A DNA stretch of 35,493 nt from Xanthomonas maliensis (GCF_009192945.1 NZ_NSET01000028.1:1-35493); one strand, 5' to 3'; shown: positions 1-8,211, counted from the first letter of the stretch. The notes: a model not told the origin generated them from the sequence alone. Numbers and translations are program-made.

Positions 1-19
1 GATCGGGGGAGCTTACGGA
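1..19. repeat. IS terminus, inverted copy of the right-hand IS edge
   Basis: These 19 bases are the exact reverse complement of 35120-35138, which lie about 55-75 bp upstream of an IS3-family orfA. The match stops at base 20, as expected at an element edge. The window therefore begins just inside a second copy of that element. With so little visible it could be the left end of an inverted copy or the right end of a direct copy. Confidence 0.7.
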
Positions 20-576
20 CCCATCGGCCCTCCCTGCCCATGCCAGACATTGCCTGAGCCGAGCAGCAGGATATTGCGGTCTCGGAGCGGAGCCAGGGCC
101 TCGCCCATTCGTAGGTGCACAGCCGCGTCGAGGTCGCTCCTGATGGAGAGCATCACCACCGGGATGCTCGCCTCCGGGTCGATGATGAGCATCGGAACGA
201 AGACGCCATGGTCGTAGCCGCGCTGGCTGTCTACCGCGTGCTCGATACCTGCATGCCGAAGCAGCTCCGAAATCTTCGCTGCCAGCGGTGGAGAGCCAAG
301 CGCGGGATAGCTCAACTCATACGTGTGCTTCGGAAAACCACCATAGTCGAAAAGCATCGGCGGCGCGGCCGCGGCACTCACCGTGGGGACTCGTGCGTCC
401 CAGTGTGCGCTCACCAGAACAATGGCCTCGGGCCGGGCTGGCAGCGAATCCACGATGCCGGCGAAGTAACCCCGCAAACCTTCAAAAGTGCCGGGACCAT
501 AGGGCGGGGGGAAGTCCATCCAGAAACATGGCCCCCCGGCATGGGAGAGAAAGATGGCAGGCTGGCGCGTGCTCAT
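13..576 (-). CDS. LigB/DODA-type class III extradiol dioxygenase, C-terminally truncated by an IS
   Basis: This is a 187-aa member of the LigB / 4,5-DOPA-dioxygenase (YgiD-like) family of non-heme iron enzymes that cleave aromatic diol rings. Visible family motifs, in order, are FLSHAGG near the N-terminus, VSAHW, the YELSYPA region, GYDHGVFVPM and GSGNVWH; their histidines would bind iron and substrate. Family members are usually about 250-270 aa. Here the frame runs into IS-terminus sequence at base 19 and stops at a TAA inside it, so about 60-80 residues are missing and activity is doubtful. I chose the ATG at 576 because the upstream extension would overlap the preceding doxX-like gene by 73 nt, whereas this start leaves a 20-nt gap. 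It is probably co-transcribed with doxX and diverges from a LysR gene. The substrate is unknown. Confidence 0.75.
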   Translation of the reverse strand: MSTRQPAIFLSHAGGPCFWMDFPPPYGPGTFEGLRGYFAGIVDSLPARPEAIVLVSAHWDARVPTVSAAAAPPMLFDYGGFPKHTYELSYPALGSPPLAAKISELLRHAGIEHAVDSQRGYDHGVFVPMLIIDPEASIPVVMLSIRSDLDAAVHLRMGEALAPLRDRNILLLGSGNVWHGQGGPMGP

Positions 577-596
577 ATCGATTCCAACAGCTCCGT

Positions 597-1046
597 TCAG
601 ATGCGCCGCAATGGCGCGCTGGAGGACGCTTGAAACGGTGCGATGGGCGCCTTTTTCCATCGACCCCACAGGATGAAGATGGCCAGACTAATCAGCACGA
701 AATTCAGCGGAAGCACTTGGAACTCTCCACGCGAGGCATGAAAACCGATGGCCAAGACCTGGAGGATCGTTGCGCAGAAGGCCGCCACTGGCGTCATTCG
801 TGGAAGCACGCGCGTCAGCGCAGGAAGAAGGACCCCGATTCCGCCGGCAAGGTCGATCAGGCCAATGAACCGAACGAAGGTCTCAGATACCTGGCCGGTC
901 CATGGCATCTGTGCAGCCAGCTCGGGGATGGGTGTGAAGAACTTCATCAAGCCTGACATGATGAAGACAGCTGCCAGCAAGAATTGCGCAATCCAGAGAA
1001 ATACGCGGATCGGTTTGCCGGCGGTCGGCTTAAGTTGGGAAGACAT
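597..1046 (-). CDS. DoxX family membrane protein
   Basis: A 149-aa inner-membrane protein with about four hydrophobic segments (near residues 15-33, 58-76, 85-103 and 112-127). It shows the DoxX-like pattern of a first helix ending in SGLMKF and a second containing LAGGIGVLLPALTR. A good ribosome-binding site (AGGAG, 6 nt before the ATG) supports the start. DoxX-like proteins are associated with quinone or thiol redox functions, but the biochemical role of most is unsettled. It precedes the LigB-like dioxygenase by 20 nt, so the two form an operon. The pairing with a divergent LysR gene suggests an inducible aromatic-compound or redox-stress response (inference). Confidence 0.8.
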   Translation of the reverse strand: MSSQLKPTAGKPIRVFLWIAQFLLAAVFIMSGLMKFFTPIPELAAQMPWTGQVSETFVRFIGLIDLAGGIGVLLPALTRVLPRMTPVAAFCATILQVLAIGFHASRGEFQVLPLNFVLISLAIFILWGRWKKAPIAPFQASSSAPLRRI

Positions 1047-1130
1047 GAACGCTCCTGGTGTGTGTGGACGGAGCTGATTCTTGGCAAAATGAAAGCGATT
1101 GAAAACCAGATGAAATAGAACAACTCAATC
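1047..1130. promoter_or_regulatory. Divergent LysR-regulated promoter region
   Basis: This 84-bp AT-rich gap separates the divergent doxX-ligB operon and the lysR gene. Such a layout is typical of LysR-type regulators, which bind T-N11-A sites in the gap, control the neighbouring operon and repress themselves. Several AT-rich T-N11-A candidates are present (for example around 1095-1120), but I could not single one out. Confidence 0.4.
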
Positions 1131-2042
1131 ATGAAATCAGATGGACCAACCGCTTTCACGCTCGACCAGTTCGCAGTCTTCGTGGCGGTCGTCGAGCACA
1201 ATGGCTTCGCTGCAGCGGCCCGCCACATGAACCGGGCCCAGTCGGCCATCACCTACGCCATCAAGGGGCTGGAGGACGAGAGTGATGTGTTGCTGTTCGA
1301 CCGCTCGACCTACAGACCCACGCTGACTGAAGCCGGCCGCTCCCTGCTGCCAAGAGCACGCCGGCTGCTGATGGACTTGCAGGACTTCAACCGGCAGGCG
1401 AAGAGCTTTAACGCCGGCGTGGAGGCCGCCCTGACCGTGGTCTCCGATGTGTTTGCTCCGACCGGAGTGCTCGCTTACGCACTCGCACGCTTGCACACAC
1501 AGTTCCCCACGATCAGCGTCAAACTCATTGTCGAAACGCCTCTTGCGGCAACAGAGCTATTGAAATCTGGCCAGGCCCAACTCGGTGCGATTTCGGTGCA
1601 TCTCCCTGTCGGGACCGAGCTGAACACCACGCACTGGACAGACCATGAGCTGGTGGCGGTGTGTGCGCCCAGCCATCCACTTGCCTCCACAGCCGCACCC
1701 ATCGCACCGGCGGACCTGCACGGTCACAGCCAGCTGGTATGGACACCGTCAACCGCTGCGGCAGACAGCCCCGATGCCGGCGTGCACGCGCTGGATAAGT
1801 GGTATGTCACCGACCTCAAGACCAAAAGGGAGCTTCTCGTGGCTGGCGCAGGCTGGGGAAGCCTGCCCGACCATCTTGCCGCCGATGACCTGGCAGCCGG
1901 GCGGCTCGTTGAGCTACAGGTGGAGAGTTGGGAGGGAAGCGACAGAATGCCTCGCTATTCCACCGTGATTGCCTGGCGACGCGATGTTCCGCTCGGCCCG
2001 GCGGCTTCCGCGTTACTGGAATCGTTGCGAAACCAGCGCTGA
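1131..2042 (+). CDS. LysR family transcriptional regulator
   Basis: A 303-aa LysR-type regulator of usual length. The N-terminal winged helix-turn-helix covers roughly residues 8-67 (LDQFAVFVAV, GFAAAARHMNRAQSAITYAI, LFDRS, TEAGR). A periplasmic-binding-protein-like effector domain fills about 92-300. The gene appears intact and diverges from doxX-ligB, which it most likely controls in response to an aromatic or redox-active ligand (inference from layout). Its stop codon at 2040-2042 lies only 16 nt before the first in-frame GTG of a toxin-gene remnant, so a deletion or recombination joint must lie close to its 3' end. Confidence 0.88.
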   Translation: MKSDGPTAFTLDQFAVFVAVVEHNGFAAAARHMNRAQSAITYAIKGLEDESDVLLFDRSTYRPTLTEAGRSLLPRARRLLMDLQDFNRQAKSFNAGVEAALTVVSDVFAPTGVLAYALARLHTQFPTISVKLIVETPLAATELLKSGQAQLGAISVHLPVGTELNTTHWTDHELVAVCAPSHPLASTAAPIAPADLHGHSQLVWTPSTAAADSPDAGVHALDKWYVTDLKTKRELLVAGAGWGSLPDHLAADDLAAGRLVELQVESWEGSDRMPRYSTVIAWRRDVPLGPAASALLESLRNQR

Positions 2043-2058
2043 CGTCGATGATGGAGAG

Positions 2059-3435
2059 GTGACCAGCTTCGCCATCGGCGCGAGCGTCAACAAGGTGTGG
2101 GCCGGCGTCGCAGGCGGCGCGGTGGCGGGCGCCACCTTCGACACGATCCTGCAGCTGGGCCTGCAGCAGATCTACGACATGACCAACGGCCGCAGCGGCC
2201 AGCATTTCAGCATCACCGAGGTGCTGATGTCGACCGTGTTCGGCGGTACGCTGGGCGGCCTGCCCGCGAAGATCTTCCAGGGCATCGGCAAATTGGTGGG
2301 CATCGGCAGCGACCCGGTGCAGGGCAAGATCGGCCAAGCCGATCCGCGCGCGCCGGTGGACGAAACCGTCGACCTGACCCACCCCCTGCCCGGCGGCAGC
2401 AAGGTGACGGTAGTGGATGCCGGCATTCCGGTGGCCGAGGACGGCGCGGTGGTGACCCTGGGCGGCAAGGTGGTGTTTACCGCGCCGCTGCGCAATTCGA
2501 TGACGATCGCCGAGGCAAGCTCCTGGTACCTTGGCAAGGTGCAGATTCTCGACCAGACCCAACCGCTGTCGGTGCAGGTGACGCAGGCCTGGCAGCTGCG
2601 CCAGGCGCTGCGCAACGCGGCCGCCTCGGCCATGCACGACCAGAACCTGGCGGCGGAATTCCTGGAAACCTACAAGATGCCGTCGCTACAGCAGATCCGC
2701 GCCAAGTACGCCGGTGACTTCTCCGGCGATCCGCTGCAGCAGAAGATGCTCAGCGACGTGATCACCCCGGACGACTATCGCTATCCCTCGCAGGCCGGCG
2801 GCTGCTTCATCGCCGGCACGCTGGTATGGACCGACCGCGGCCTGGTGCCGATCGAGCAGCTGAAGATCGGCGACAGCGTGCTGTCGCAGCCGGAGGAAAC
2901 CGGCGAGCAGGCATACCGCAAGGTGGTGCGGACGTTCTCGTACGAGGACAAGGAAATCCTGTGCGTGCGCTACGGCATCGTCGGCGACGAAACCTCCTAC
3001 GCGTACTACAACCATTACGCGACCGACAACCACCCGTTCTGGGTGAAGGGCGTCGGCTGGACCCGCGCCGACCTGCTCGAACCGGGCCACGAACTGGAAC
3101 TGCAGGACGGTCGCCAGGCCTTTGTGCTAGGGGTGGTGCCGGTCTACAAGACCGATCGCCCGAACGCGGGCTGGGAGCCGGAGTACTCGCACAGCGTCGA
3201 CGGCTTCGAGGCCGACTATAGCCAGGGCTGGGAATGGATCGCCGACGGCGTGGGAGAGCCTGCCGCACGGCGCTCGGACGATGCGTTCCTGTCCGTCAAG
3301 GTCTACAACATCGAGGTGGAGGGCTTCCACACCTACTACGTCGGCAAAGCCGGCGTGTGGGTGCACAACGCCGACTGCGCCAACAGGGTTCACCCCTGTT
3401 TTCACGGACACTTACAAGGTCGATCCAGGCCATGA
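2059..3435 (+). CDS. Polymorphic toxin remnant with C-terminal HINT domain
   Basis: The open frame from the first in-frame GTG encodes 458 aa, but it reads as the C-terminal part of a much larger secreted protein. A glycine/alanine-rich membrane-like segment (about residues 8-30) and a pretoxin-like region precede a HINT domain at 249-437. That domain starts at the catalytic Cys in GGCFIAGT, contains a TDNH (TxxH) block, and ends in the typical YYVGKAGVWVHN. Polymorphic-toxin HINT domains cleave themselves to release the C-terminal toxin. Here the toxin is gone: about 20 unrelated residues follow, and the frame ends in IS-derived DNA. The N-terminal secretion module is also missing, since LysR lies immediately upstream. 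No immunity gene is recognisable. Translation from this GTG is uncertain; it is probably a relic. Confidence 0.75.
   Translation: MTSFAIGASVNKVWAGVAGGAVAGATFDTILQLGLQQIYDMTNGRSGQHFSITEVLMSTVFGGTLGGLPAKIFQGIGKLVGIGSDPVQGKIGQADPRAPVDETVDLTHPLPGGSKVTVVDAGIPVAEDGAVVTLGGKVVFTAPLRNSMTIAEASSWYLGKVQILDQTQPLSVQVTQAWQLRQALRNAAASAMHDQNLAAEFLETYKMPSLQQIRAKYAGDFSGDPLQQKMLSDVITPDDYRYPSQAGGCFIAGTLVWTDRGLVPIEQLKIGDSVLSQPEETGEQAYRKVVRTFSYEDKEILCVRYGIVGDETSYAYYNHYATDNHPFWVKGVGWTRADLLEPGHELELQDGRQAFVLGVVPVYKTDRPNAGWEPEYSHSVDGFEADYSQGWEWIADGVGEPAARRSDDAFLSVKVYNIEVEGFHTYYVGKAGVWVHNADCANRVHPCFHGHLQGRSRP
3382..3402 (+). other. Small inverted repeat at the toxin/IS junction
   Basis: AACAGGG and CCCTGTT pair around a 5-nt loop and are followed by a short T run. 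It sits where HINT-related coding sequence gives way to IS-derived sequence. It may be a terminator, part of an IS end, or chance. Confidence 0.3.
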
Positions 3436-3444
3436 GGAGTGTTC

Positions 3445-3762
3445 ATGTCAAAGCGTAGGAAATTCAGTGCCGAGTTCAAGCATGGTGCGGTTGAGTAGGC
3501 ATGCCAGCCCGGCGTTAGCTGTGCCCAGGTGGCCCGGGAGCTGGGAATTCGCGACACACTGCTGACCCGCTGGAAGCGCGAGGCGCAGCGCCCGGGTGCG
3601 GCCGCATTCGGCGACAGTGGCACGCCTCGGGACGAGGAACCGACTCGCCTCAAGCGCGAGCTGGCGCGGGTGAACAAGGAACGGGATTCGTTGCGAGAAG
3701 CGGCGGGTGCTTTGCAAAGGAAGCATCCTGAGGTATCAGGTGATCGAACGTTGCCGCGATGA
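3445..3762 (+). pseudogene. IS3-family transposase OrfA, internal stop
   Basis: The ATG at 3445 (GAGGAG just upstream) begins a typical IS3-family OrfA: MSKRRKFSAEFK, a helix-turn-helix (AQVARELGI...LLTRWKREA), then a leucine-zipper region (RLKRELARVNKERDSLREAA). An in-frame TAG at 3496-3498 stops translation after 17 codons. The 3' end also departs from the usual family ending, suggesting a further small indel. It is a decayed element unrelated in sequence to the IS at the right edge of the window. Confidence 0.75.
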
Positions 3763-3895
3763 GTTCCCGATTCGGCTGATGTGCCGCTGCCTGAAGGTAT
3801 CGGCTAGCGGCATTACCAGTGGAGCAAACGTCTTGCAGTGCACGGCAGCTCGACAAGGAGCGCTTGGTGGTACGCACGACACTTATGCACCTGTT
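3731..3895 (+). pseudogene. IS3-family transposase OrfB fragment, frameshifted
   Basis: The stretch reads RYQVIERCRDEFPIRLMCRC then LKVSASG, the start of an IS3-family OrfB (DDE transposase). Near 3811 one base is missing relative to the expected SGYYQWSKRL; the YQWSKRL codons continue in another frame. A further shift restores DKERLVVR around 3853-3878. Everything after about 3895, including the catalytic DDE core, is deleted and replaced by integrase sequence. It cannot be functional. Confidence 0.65.
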
Positions 3896-3899
3896 GAGC

Positions 3900-3975
3900 A
3901 TGAAAGGGCATAGGCCATGTGCGTCGTTGAGGGTGTAGTCCTTGCCTGTCGCACGGCAGTATCGGTCAAAGCCAT
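3900..3975 (-). pseudogene. Tyrosine integrase (ICEclc/PAGI-2 type) N-terminal fragment
   Basis: An ATG at 3975 follows a clear ribosome-binding site (AAGGAG) and starts MALTDTAVRQA, the N-terminus of integrases with the DUF4102 arm-binding domain. A small deletion then shifts the frame; the expected TGKDYTLND followed by a GL motif is readable in the next frame at about 3900-3945. The rest of the gene (about 600 codons in this family) is gone, cut off at the junction with IS debris. Position and orientation, just downstream of the tRNA-Gly 3' end and on the same strand, are as in islands that insert into this tRNA. It is a scar of an excised or deleted island. Confidence 0.65.
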
Positions 3976-4192
3976 CGCACTCTCCTTCAGGATGAGGAGA
4001 GGTGTACCTGCGTCAGTGGAGGCAGCACCGCCGAAAAGGACAACCCAGCGCCCAATTTCCGGTACTGATTCATGTACTGAAAATGCTTGACTGGGGATGG
4101 ATTTCAGCAGACTTGGCTGGATGCTCCACACGCACAAGCTGCTGTGGGATCGAGACGCGATAGACCTCAGTGGACGTCCATCGCATAAGAAC

Positions 4193-4268
<76 letters not shown>

Positions 4269-4304
4269 TTGGGAGCCGGAATTCTACAGTGAACCACACT
4301 GCTG

Positions 4305-4937
4305 TCAACCGTTACCTTCGACTTTCTTGGCCTTGCTGCCGATGGCTGCTTTTTCGTCGGCACGCAGACTCGGCCAGGCGGCGTGCAAGTACTGGAATCC
4401 AGACCACAGCGTCAGCAAGGCGGCGATGGCCAAGGTCCAATACCCCACCTGGAAGACCAGGCGACCGAGCCAGATACCGTGCGTCGGCATCTGCCCTGGG
4501 GTAACCGAGTACAGCAGACACAGCAAGGCAACCATCTGTGCGGTGGTCTTGATCTTGCCGACCATCGCCACGCGCACCTTGGCGCGCTGGCCGATCTCAG
4601 CCATCCATTCGCGCAGCGCCGAGACGGCAATCTCGCGCCCAACGATCACCGCGGCCCAGAACGCCATCCACGGCGTGGGATGGCCTTGCACGATCAGGAA
4701 CAACGCCACCGCCACCATCAGCTTGTCGGCGACCGGGTCGAGGAAGGCACCGAATGCGGAATACTGGTGATAACGCCGTGCCACCCAGCCATCCAGCCAA
4801 TCGGTGATGGCTGCCAGCGCGAACACGCCGGCCGAGGCCAGGTTGGTCCATGTGTACGGCAGGTAGAACACCACGACCAGCACCGGGATCATCACGATCC
4901 TCAACAGTGTCAGCCACGTGGGGATGGTCAACTTCAT
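4305..4937 (-). CDS. pgsA: CDP-diacylglycerol--glycerol-3-phosphate 3-phosphatidyltransferase
   Basis: A 210-aa inner-membrane enzyme that makes phosphatidylglycerol phosphate from CDP-diacylglycerol and glycerol-3-phosphate, the committed step to phosphatidylglycerol and cardiolipin. The CDP-alcohol phosphotransferase motif D46xxD49GxxAR54...G63xxxD67xxxD71 is complete, and several hydrophobic segments surround it. Its ATG overlaps the uvrC stop by one base (TAATG), implying translational coupling. uvrC-pgsA-tRNA-Gly synteny matches enterobacteria. The C-terminus has a lysine-rich tail. Confidence 0.96.
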   Translation of the reverse strand: MKLTIPTWLTLLRIVMIPVLVVVFYLPYTWTNLASAGVFALAAITDWLDGWVARRYHQYSAFGAFLDPVADKLMVAVALFLIVQGHPTPWMAFWAAVIVGREIAVSALREWMAEIGQRAKVRVAMVGKIKTTAQMVALLCLLYSVTPGQMPTHGIWLGRLVFQVGYWTLAIAALLTLWSGFQYLHAAWPSLRADEKAAIGSKAKKVEGNG

Positions 4938-6796
4938 TACGGACTCGACTCGCCTGCCGCATCGGGGAGCGCCAGCCCATGCAGGTTAGCGTAGATTCGC
5001 GCGGCAAGTGCGGCATTGACGCCTTCCACGCGCGCGATCTCGGCTTCTCCCGCGGCCTTGAGCCCGACCAGCCCACCAAAGTGCTTCAGCAGACTGGCAC
5101 GCCGCCGCGGGCCGATACCCGGAATATCCTCGAGCTTGCTGGTCATGCGCGCCTTTTGGCGGCGACCGCGATGGCCAGTGATCGCAAAACGATGCGCTTC
5201 GTCACGCACTTGCTGGATGAACTGCAGTGCCGGCGACGCCGCGCCGGGGCGCAACTCGCGGCCGTCGGCCAGGATCAGGGCCTCGTGCCCTGCCCTGCGC
5301 TCTTCGCCCTTGGCCACGCCGACCAGCAGCACGTTCTCCACTCCGAGATCGGCCAAAGCGGCCTGCGCCTGCGCCAGCTGGCCGGCACCACCGTCGATCA
5401 ACAGGACGTCCGGCAACACGCCATTCTCTTCCACCGCGCGGCGGAAGCGCCGCTCGATCGCCTGGCGCATGGCGGCGTAGTCATCGCCCGGCGTGATGCC
5501 AGCGATATTGAAGCGGCGGTATTGACCACGCACCGGACCGCTGGCATCGAACACCACGCACGACGCTACCGTGGCCTCGCCCAGGGTGTGACTGATGTCG
5601 AAGCACTCCACCCGTTTGACCGGCTCGGCCAGGCCGAGCATTTCCCGCAGCGCTTCGCTGCGCGCGTGTTGTGCGCTCTGGCTGGTGAGTTCGGTCGTCA
5701 GGGTCAGCTGCGCATTGCGACTGGCCAGCAAGACATAGCCGGCCCGCTCGCCGCGCACGTTCCACTTCAGCGTGACCTTGTGCTCGGCGGCGAGACTGAG
5801 CGCGGACTCGATGACATTGGCCTCGGGGATGGCGCGGTCGAGCAGGATCTCGCGCGGAGGCGCATGTTCGGCGTAATACTGCGAGACGAACGCGGCCAGG
5901 ATTTCCTCGGCACTGTCTTCGCCATTGGTCCGTGGAAAGAACGGACGCGTGCCGAGATTGCGTCCGTCGCGAAAGCTCAGCAGCAGCACGCAGGCCTGAC
6001 TGGACTGGGTGGCACAGGCCAGCACGTCCAGGTCGGCGGCACGGCCATCCACGTACTGGCGGTTCTGCATGCTGCGCAGCGACGACAACAGGTCGCGCAG
6101 CCGCGCCGCGCGCTCGAATTCCAGCGCCTCGCTGGCCTGCTGCATGGCCTGCATGATTTCTTCGCCGAGCTGGTCGCTCTTGCCTTCCAGGAACATGGTC
6201 GCCCGACGCACCGCCTGCGCGTAGTCGTCGGCGGCCACCAGGTCCACGCACGGCGCGCTGCAGCGGCCGATCTGGTATTGCAGGCACGGCCGCGACCGGT
6301 TGCGGAATACGCTGTCCTCGCAACTGCGCAGCTTGAACAGCTTGTGCATCAGGTTGAGCGTCTCGCGCACGGCGGTGACGCCGGCGTACGGCCCGAAATA
6401 GCGTCCATTGATCGCACGTGGACCGCGATGCAGGGCGATACGCGGCCAATCCTCGCGCGTCAGCAGCACATAGGGATAGCTCTTGTCGTCGCGCAACGAC
6501 ACGTTGTAGCGCGGCGACAGCGATTTGATCAGCTGGTTTTCCAGCAGCAAGGCCTCGGCCTCGCTGCGGGTCACGGTGACGTCCATGCGCGCGACCTGCG
6601 ACAGCATCGAGGTCAGCCGCGCGTTTTTCGGCGTGCCGTTGAAGTAACTGCCCACCCGCTTGCGCAAGGCGCCCGCCTTGCCGACATACAACAGGCTGTC
6701 GTCGCCCGCATACATGCGGTAGACGCCAGGCGCGGTACTCAGCTGTGCGGCAAAGGCTTTTCCATCGAAGTCGGCGTTTAGCCTTGTTACGTTCAT
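4937..6796 (-). CDS. uvrC: UvrABC system protein C (excinuclease subunit)
   Basis: A 619-aa UvrC of normal length that makes both incisions in nucleotide excision repair after recruitment by UvrB. The N-terminal GIY-YIG nuclease covers about residues 22-100 (GVY at 24-26, LYVGK at 36-40, catalytic-type Glu at 86). A UvrB-interacting UVR motif lies near 205-240. The RNase H-like 5' nuclease domain follows (ECFDISH near 395), then tandem helix-hairpin-helices (LEDIPGIGPRRRASLL) close to the C-terminus. The ATG overlaps the stop of the upstream NHL gene by four bases (ATGA), and its own stop overlaps pgsA, so all are one operon. Confidence 0.97.
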   Translation of the reverse strand: MNVTRLNADFDGKAFAAQLSTAPGVYRMYAGDDSLLYVGKAGALRKRVGSYFNGTPKNARLTSMLSQVARMDVTVTRSEAEALLLENQLIKSLSPRYNVSLRDDKSYPYVLLTREDWPRIALHRGPRAINGRYFGPYAGVTAVRETLNLMHKLFKLRSCEDSVFRNRSRPCLQYQIGRCSAPCVDLVAADDYAQAVRRATMFLEGKSDQLGEEIMQAMQQASEALEFERAARLRDLLSSLRSMQNRQYVDGRAADLDVLACATQSSQACVLLLSFRDGRNLGTRPFFPRTNGEDSAEEILAAFVSQYYAEHAPPREILLDRAIPEANVIESALSLAAEHKVTLKWNVRGERAGYVLLASRNAQLTLTTELTSQSAQHARSEALREMLGLAEPVKRVECFDISHTLGEATVASCVVFDASGPVRGQYRRFNIAGITPGDDYAAMRQAIERRFRRAVEENGVLPDVLLIDGGAGQLAQAQAALADLGVENVLLVGVAKGEERRAGHEALILADGRELRPGAASPALQFIQQVRDEAHRFAITGHRGRRQKARMTSKLEDIPGIGPRRRASLLKHFGGLVGLKAAGEAEIARVEGVNAALAARIYANLHGLALPDAAGESSP

Positions 6797-8211
6797 TCGT
6801 CTATCAACACATCACTCAGTTCGCCGCTGGCCAGGTCGTAGCGCAGCACGGCATGGGCGTCGGTCTCGGCGATCCATACCGCACCCGCCGCAACCGCCAA
6901 TCCGGCCGGGCCATGCAGGCGCCGCGGCAAGGCCACGGTCGTCAACTCGCCACCACCCAACCGTAAGCAGCGCAAGCGGCCATTACCGGTATCGGCGATC
7001 CACAGCAGCGGGGAATCGGCCGCCAAGGCGATCGCCTGCGGGAATTGCAGCTGCGCGGTGCCACGCGGCCCGTCCTGTTCGCCGAACTGCCATGGGCTCT
7101 GGCCGCCCACCAGGGTCTGCACCAGGTCGCCGCGCAATTGCATGGTGCGGATCGCCGACCCCAGTCCGTCGCAGATATAAGCCACCTGCTGGACCGCGGC
7201 CAATCCGGCAGGTTGGGCGAACGCTGCGAGATGGCCGCTGCCATCGCGAATTTCAAGAGCGCCGGTGCCGGCGCGCGCGCTCAGCGCGGCACGGCCGAGG
7301 TCGTAGCTCCAGATCCGGTTATCGCCGGCCATGGCGATCAGCAACTGATTGTCGGCCACCGCCAGACCGTGCGGGTAATGCAGTGGCGATGCGCTCGCCG
7401 TGGCCAGCGGCCCTTCCACCGGCTCGCCAGCGCGGCCGGTCCCGCACAAGGTATCCACCTGCCCGCTACGCAAGTTGATTCGGCGCAACGCATGATTGCC
7501 GGTGTCGGCCACGTAGAGTTGGTCGCGCTCCAGTGCCAGGCCTTGCGGCCGGCGAAATGCCGCTTCGCCCTGCCCGCCATCGATCAGGTCGGCGGTGCCA
7601 TGGCCGAACTGCCGCAGGATCCGCCCGCCATGCGTGCATTCGAGGACGCGATGATGGCCGCTGTCGGCCACATACAGGCGGTCCTCACTGGCGGCCAGGC
7701 CGGCAGGAAAGCGCAACGGTAGCCGCGGTTCGGGCTCGCGCTCGGCGACACCTTCCAGATCGGCATCCGAAGGCGAGGATTGTCCGTCGCAGAGCGCGAC
7801 CAGCGCCTTGTCCAGATCACCGGTGACGCCCACCAGGCGCTGCCGCTCGCGGCCGTGCGCATCCAGCAGCACCAATGTGGGCCAGGAGTCGACACCGAAG
7901 CGCCGCCAGGTCTCCCACTCCTTGTCGAGCAGGATCGGTGCACTGACCCCGTGTGCGCGCAGTTGCTTGAGCGAACGACGCGGATCGCGTTCGCTGTCGA
8001 AGCGCGGCACCTGCACGACCACGACCTGCAGGCGGCCGGGACTGCGTGCCTGCCAATGCGCCAGCTCGGCCAGGCGCTCGGCGCACCACACCGAACTGGC
8101 ATTGACGAAGGCCAGCACCAGGGCACGGCCGCGATGCTCCTGCAAGGTGGAGGGCCTGGCATTGAGCCAGGTGGGGAATTCCGGCAGTTCCTGGGTGAGC
8201 TGGGCTGTCAT
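6793..8211 (-). CDS. Thioredoxin-fold / NHL-repeat protein (NHLRC2-like)
   Basis: A 472-aa cytoplasmic-type protein without a signal peptide. Residues 1-150 form a thioredoxin-like domain; about 165-470 hold repeated beta-propeller blades (LYVADSGHHRVL, LYVADTGNHALRR, LWIADTGNGRLRC). The order matches the NHLRC2 group, whose bacterial members lack an assigned function. At the place of a thioredoxin CxxC site the protein has W42-C43-A-E-R46, so only one cysteine is present and ordinary disulfide exchange is unlikely. It is translationally coupled to uvrC (ATGA) and follows the phosphatase gene by 23 nt. Confidence 0.8.
   Translation of the reverse strand: MTAQLTQELPEFPTWLNARPSTLQEHRGRALVLAFVNASSVWCAERLAELAHWQARSPGRLQVVVVQVPRFDSERDPRRSLKQLRAHGVSAPILLDKEWETWRRFGVDSWPTLVLLDAHGRERQRLVGVTGDLDKALVALCDGQSSPSDADLEGVAEREPEPRLPLRFPAGLAASEDRLYVADSGHHRVLECTHGGRILRQFGHGTADLIDGGQGEAAFRRPQGLALERDQLYVADTGNHALRRINLRSGQVDTLCGTGRAGEPVEGPLATASASPLHYPHGLAVADNQLLIAMAGDNRIWSYDLGRAALSARAGTGALEIRDGSGHLAAFAQPAGLAAVQQVAYICDGLGSAIRTMQLRGDLVQTLVGGQSPWQFGEQDGPRGTAQLQFPQAIALAADSPLLWIADTGNGRLRCLRLGGGELTTVALPRRLHGPAGLAVAAGAVWIAETDAHAVLRYDLASGELSDVLIDE

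Noticed and set aside
2803..3369. HINT domain as part of an intein
   Set aside because: There is no host-protein continuation after VHN and no homing endonuclease. The pretoxin context and C-terminal position fit a polymorphic-toxin HINT domain instead.
4850..6781. 643-aa open frame on the plus strand
   Set aside because: It is antisense to uvrC along its length and has no domain resemblance. High GC favours open antisense frames; uvrC has all family motifs.
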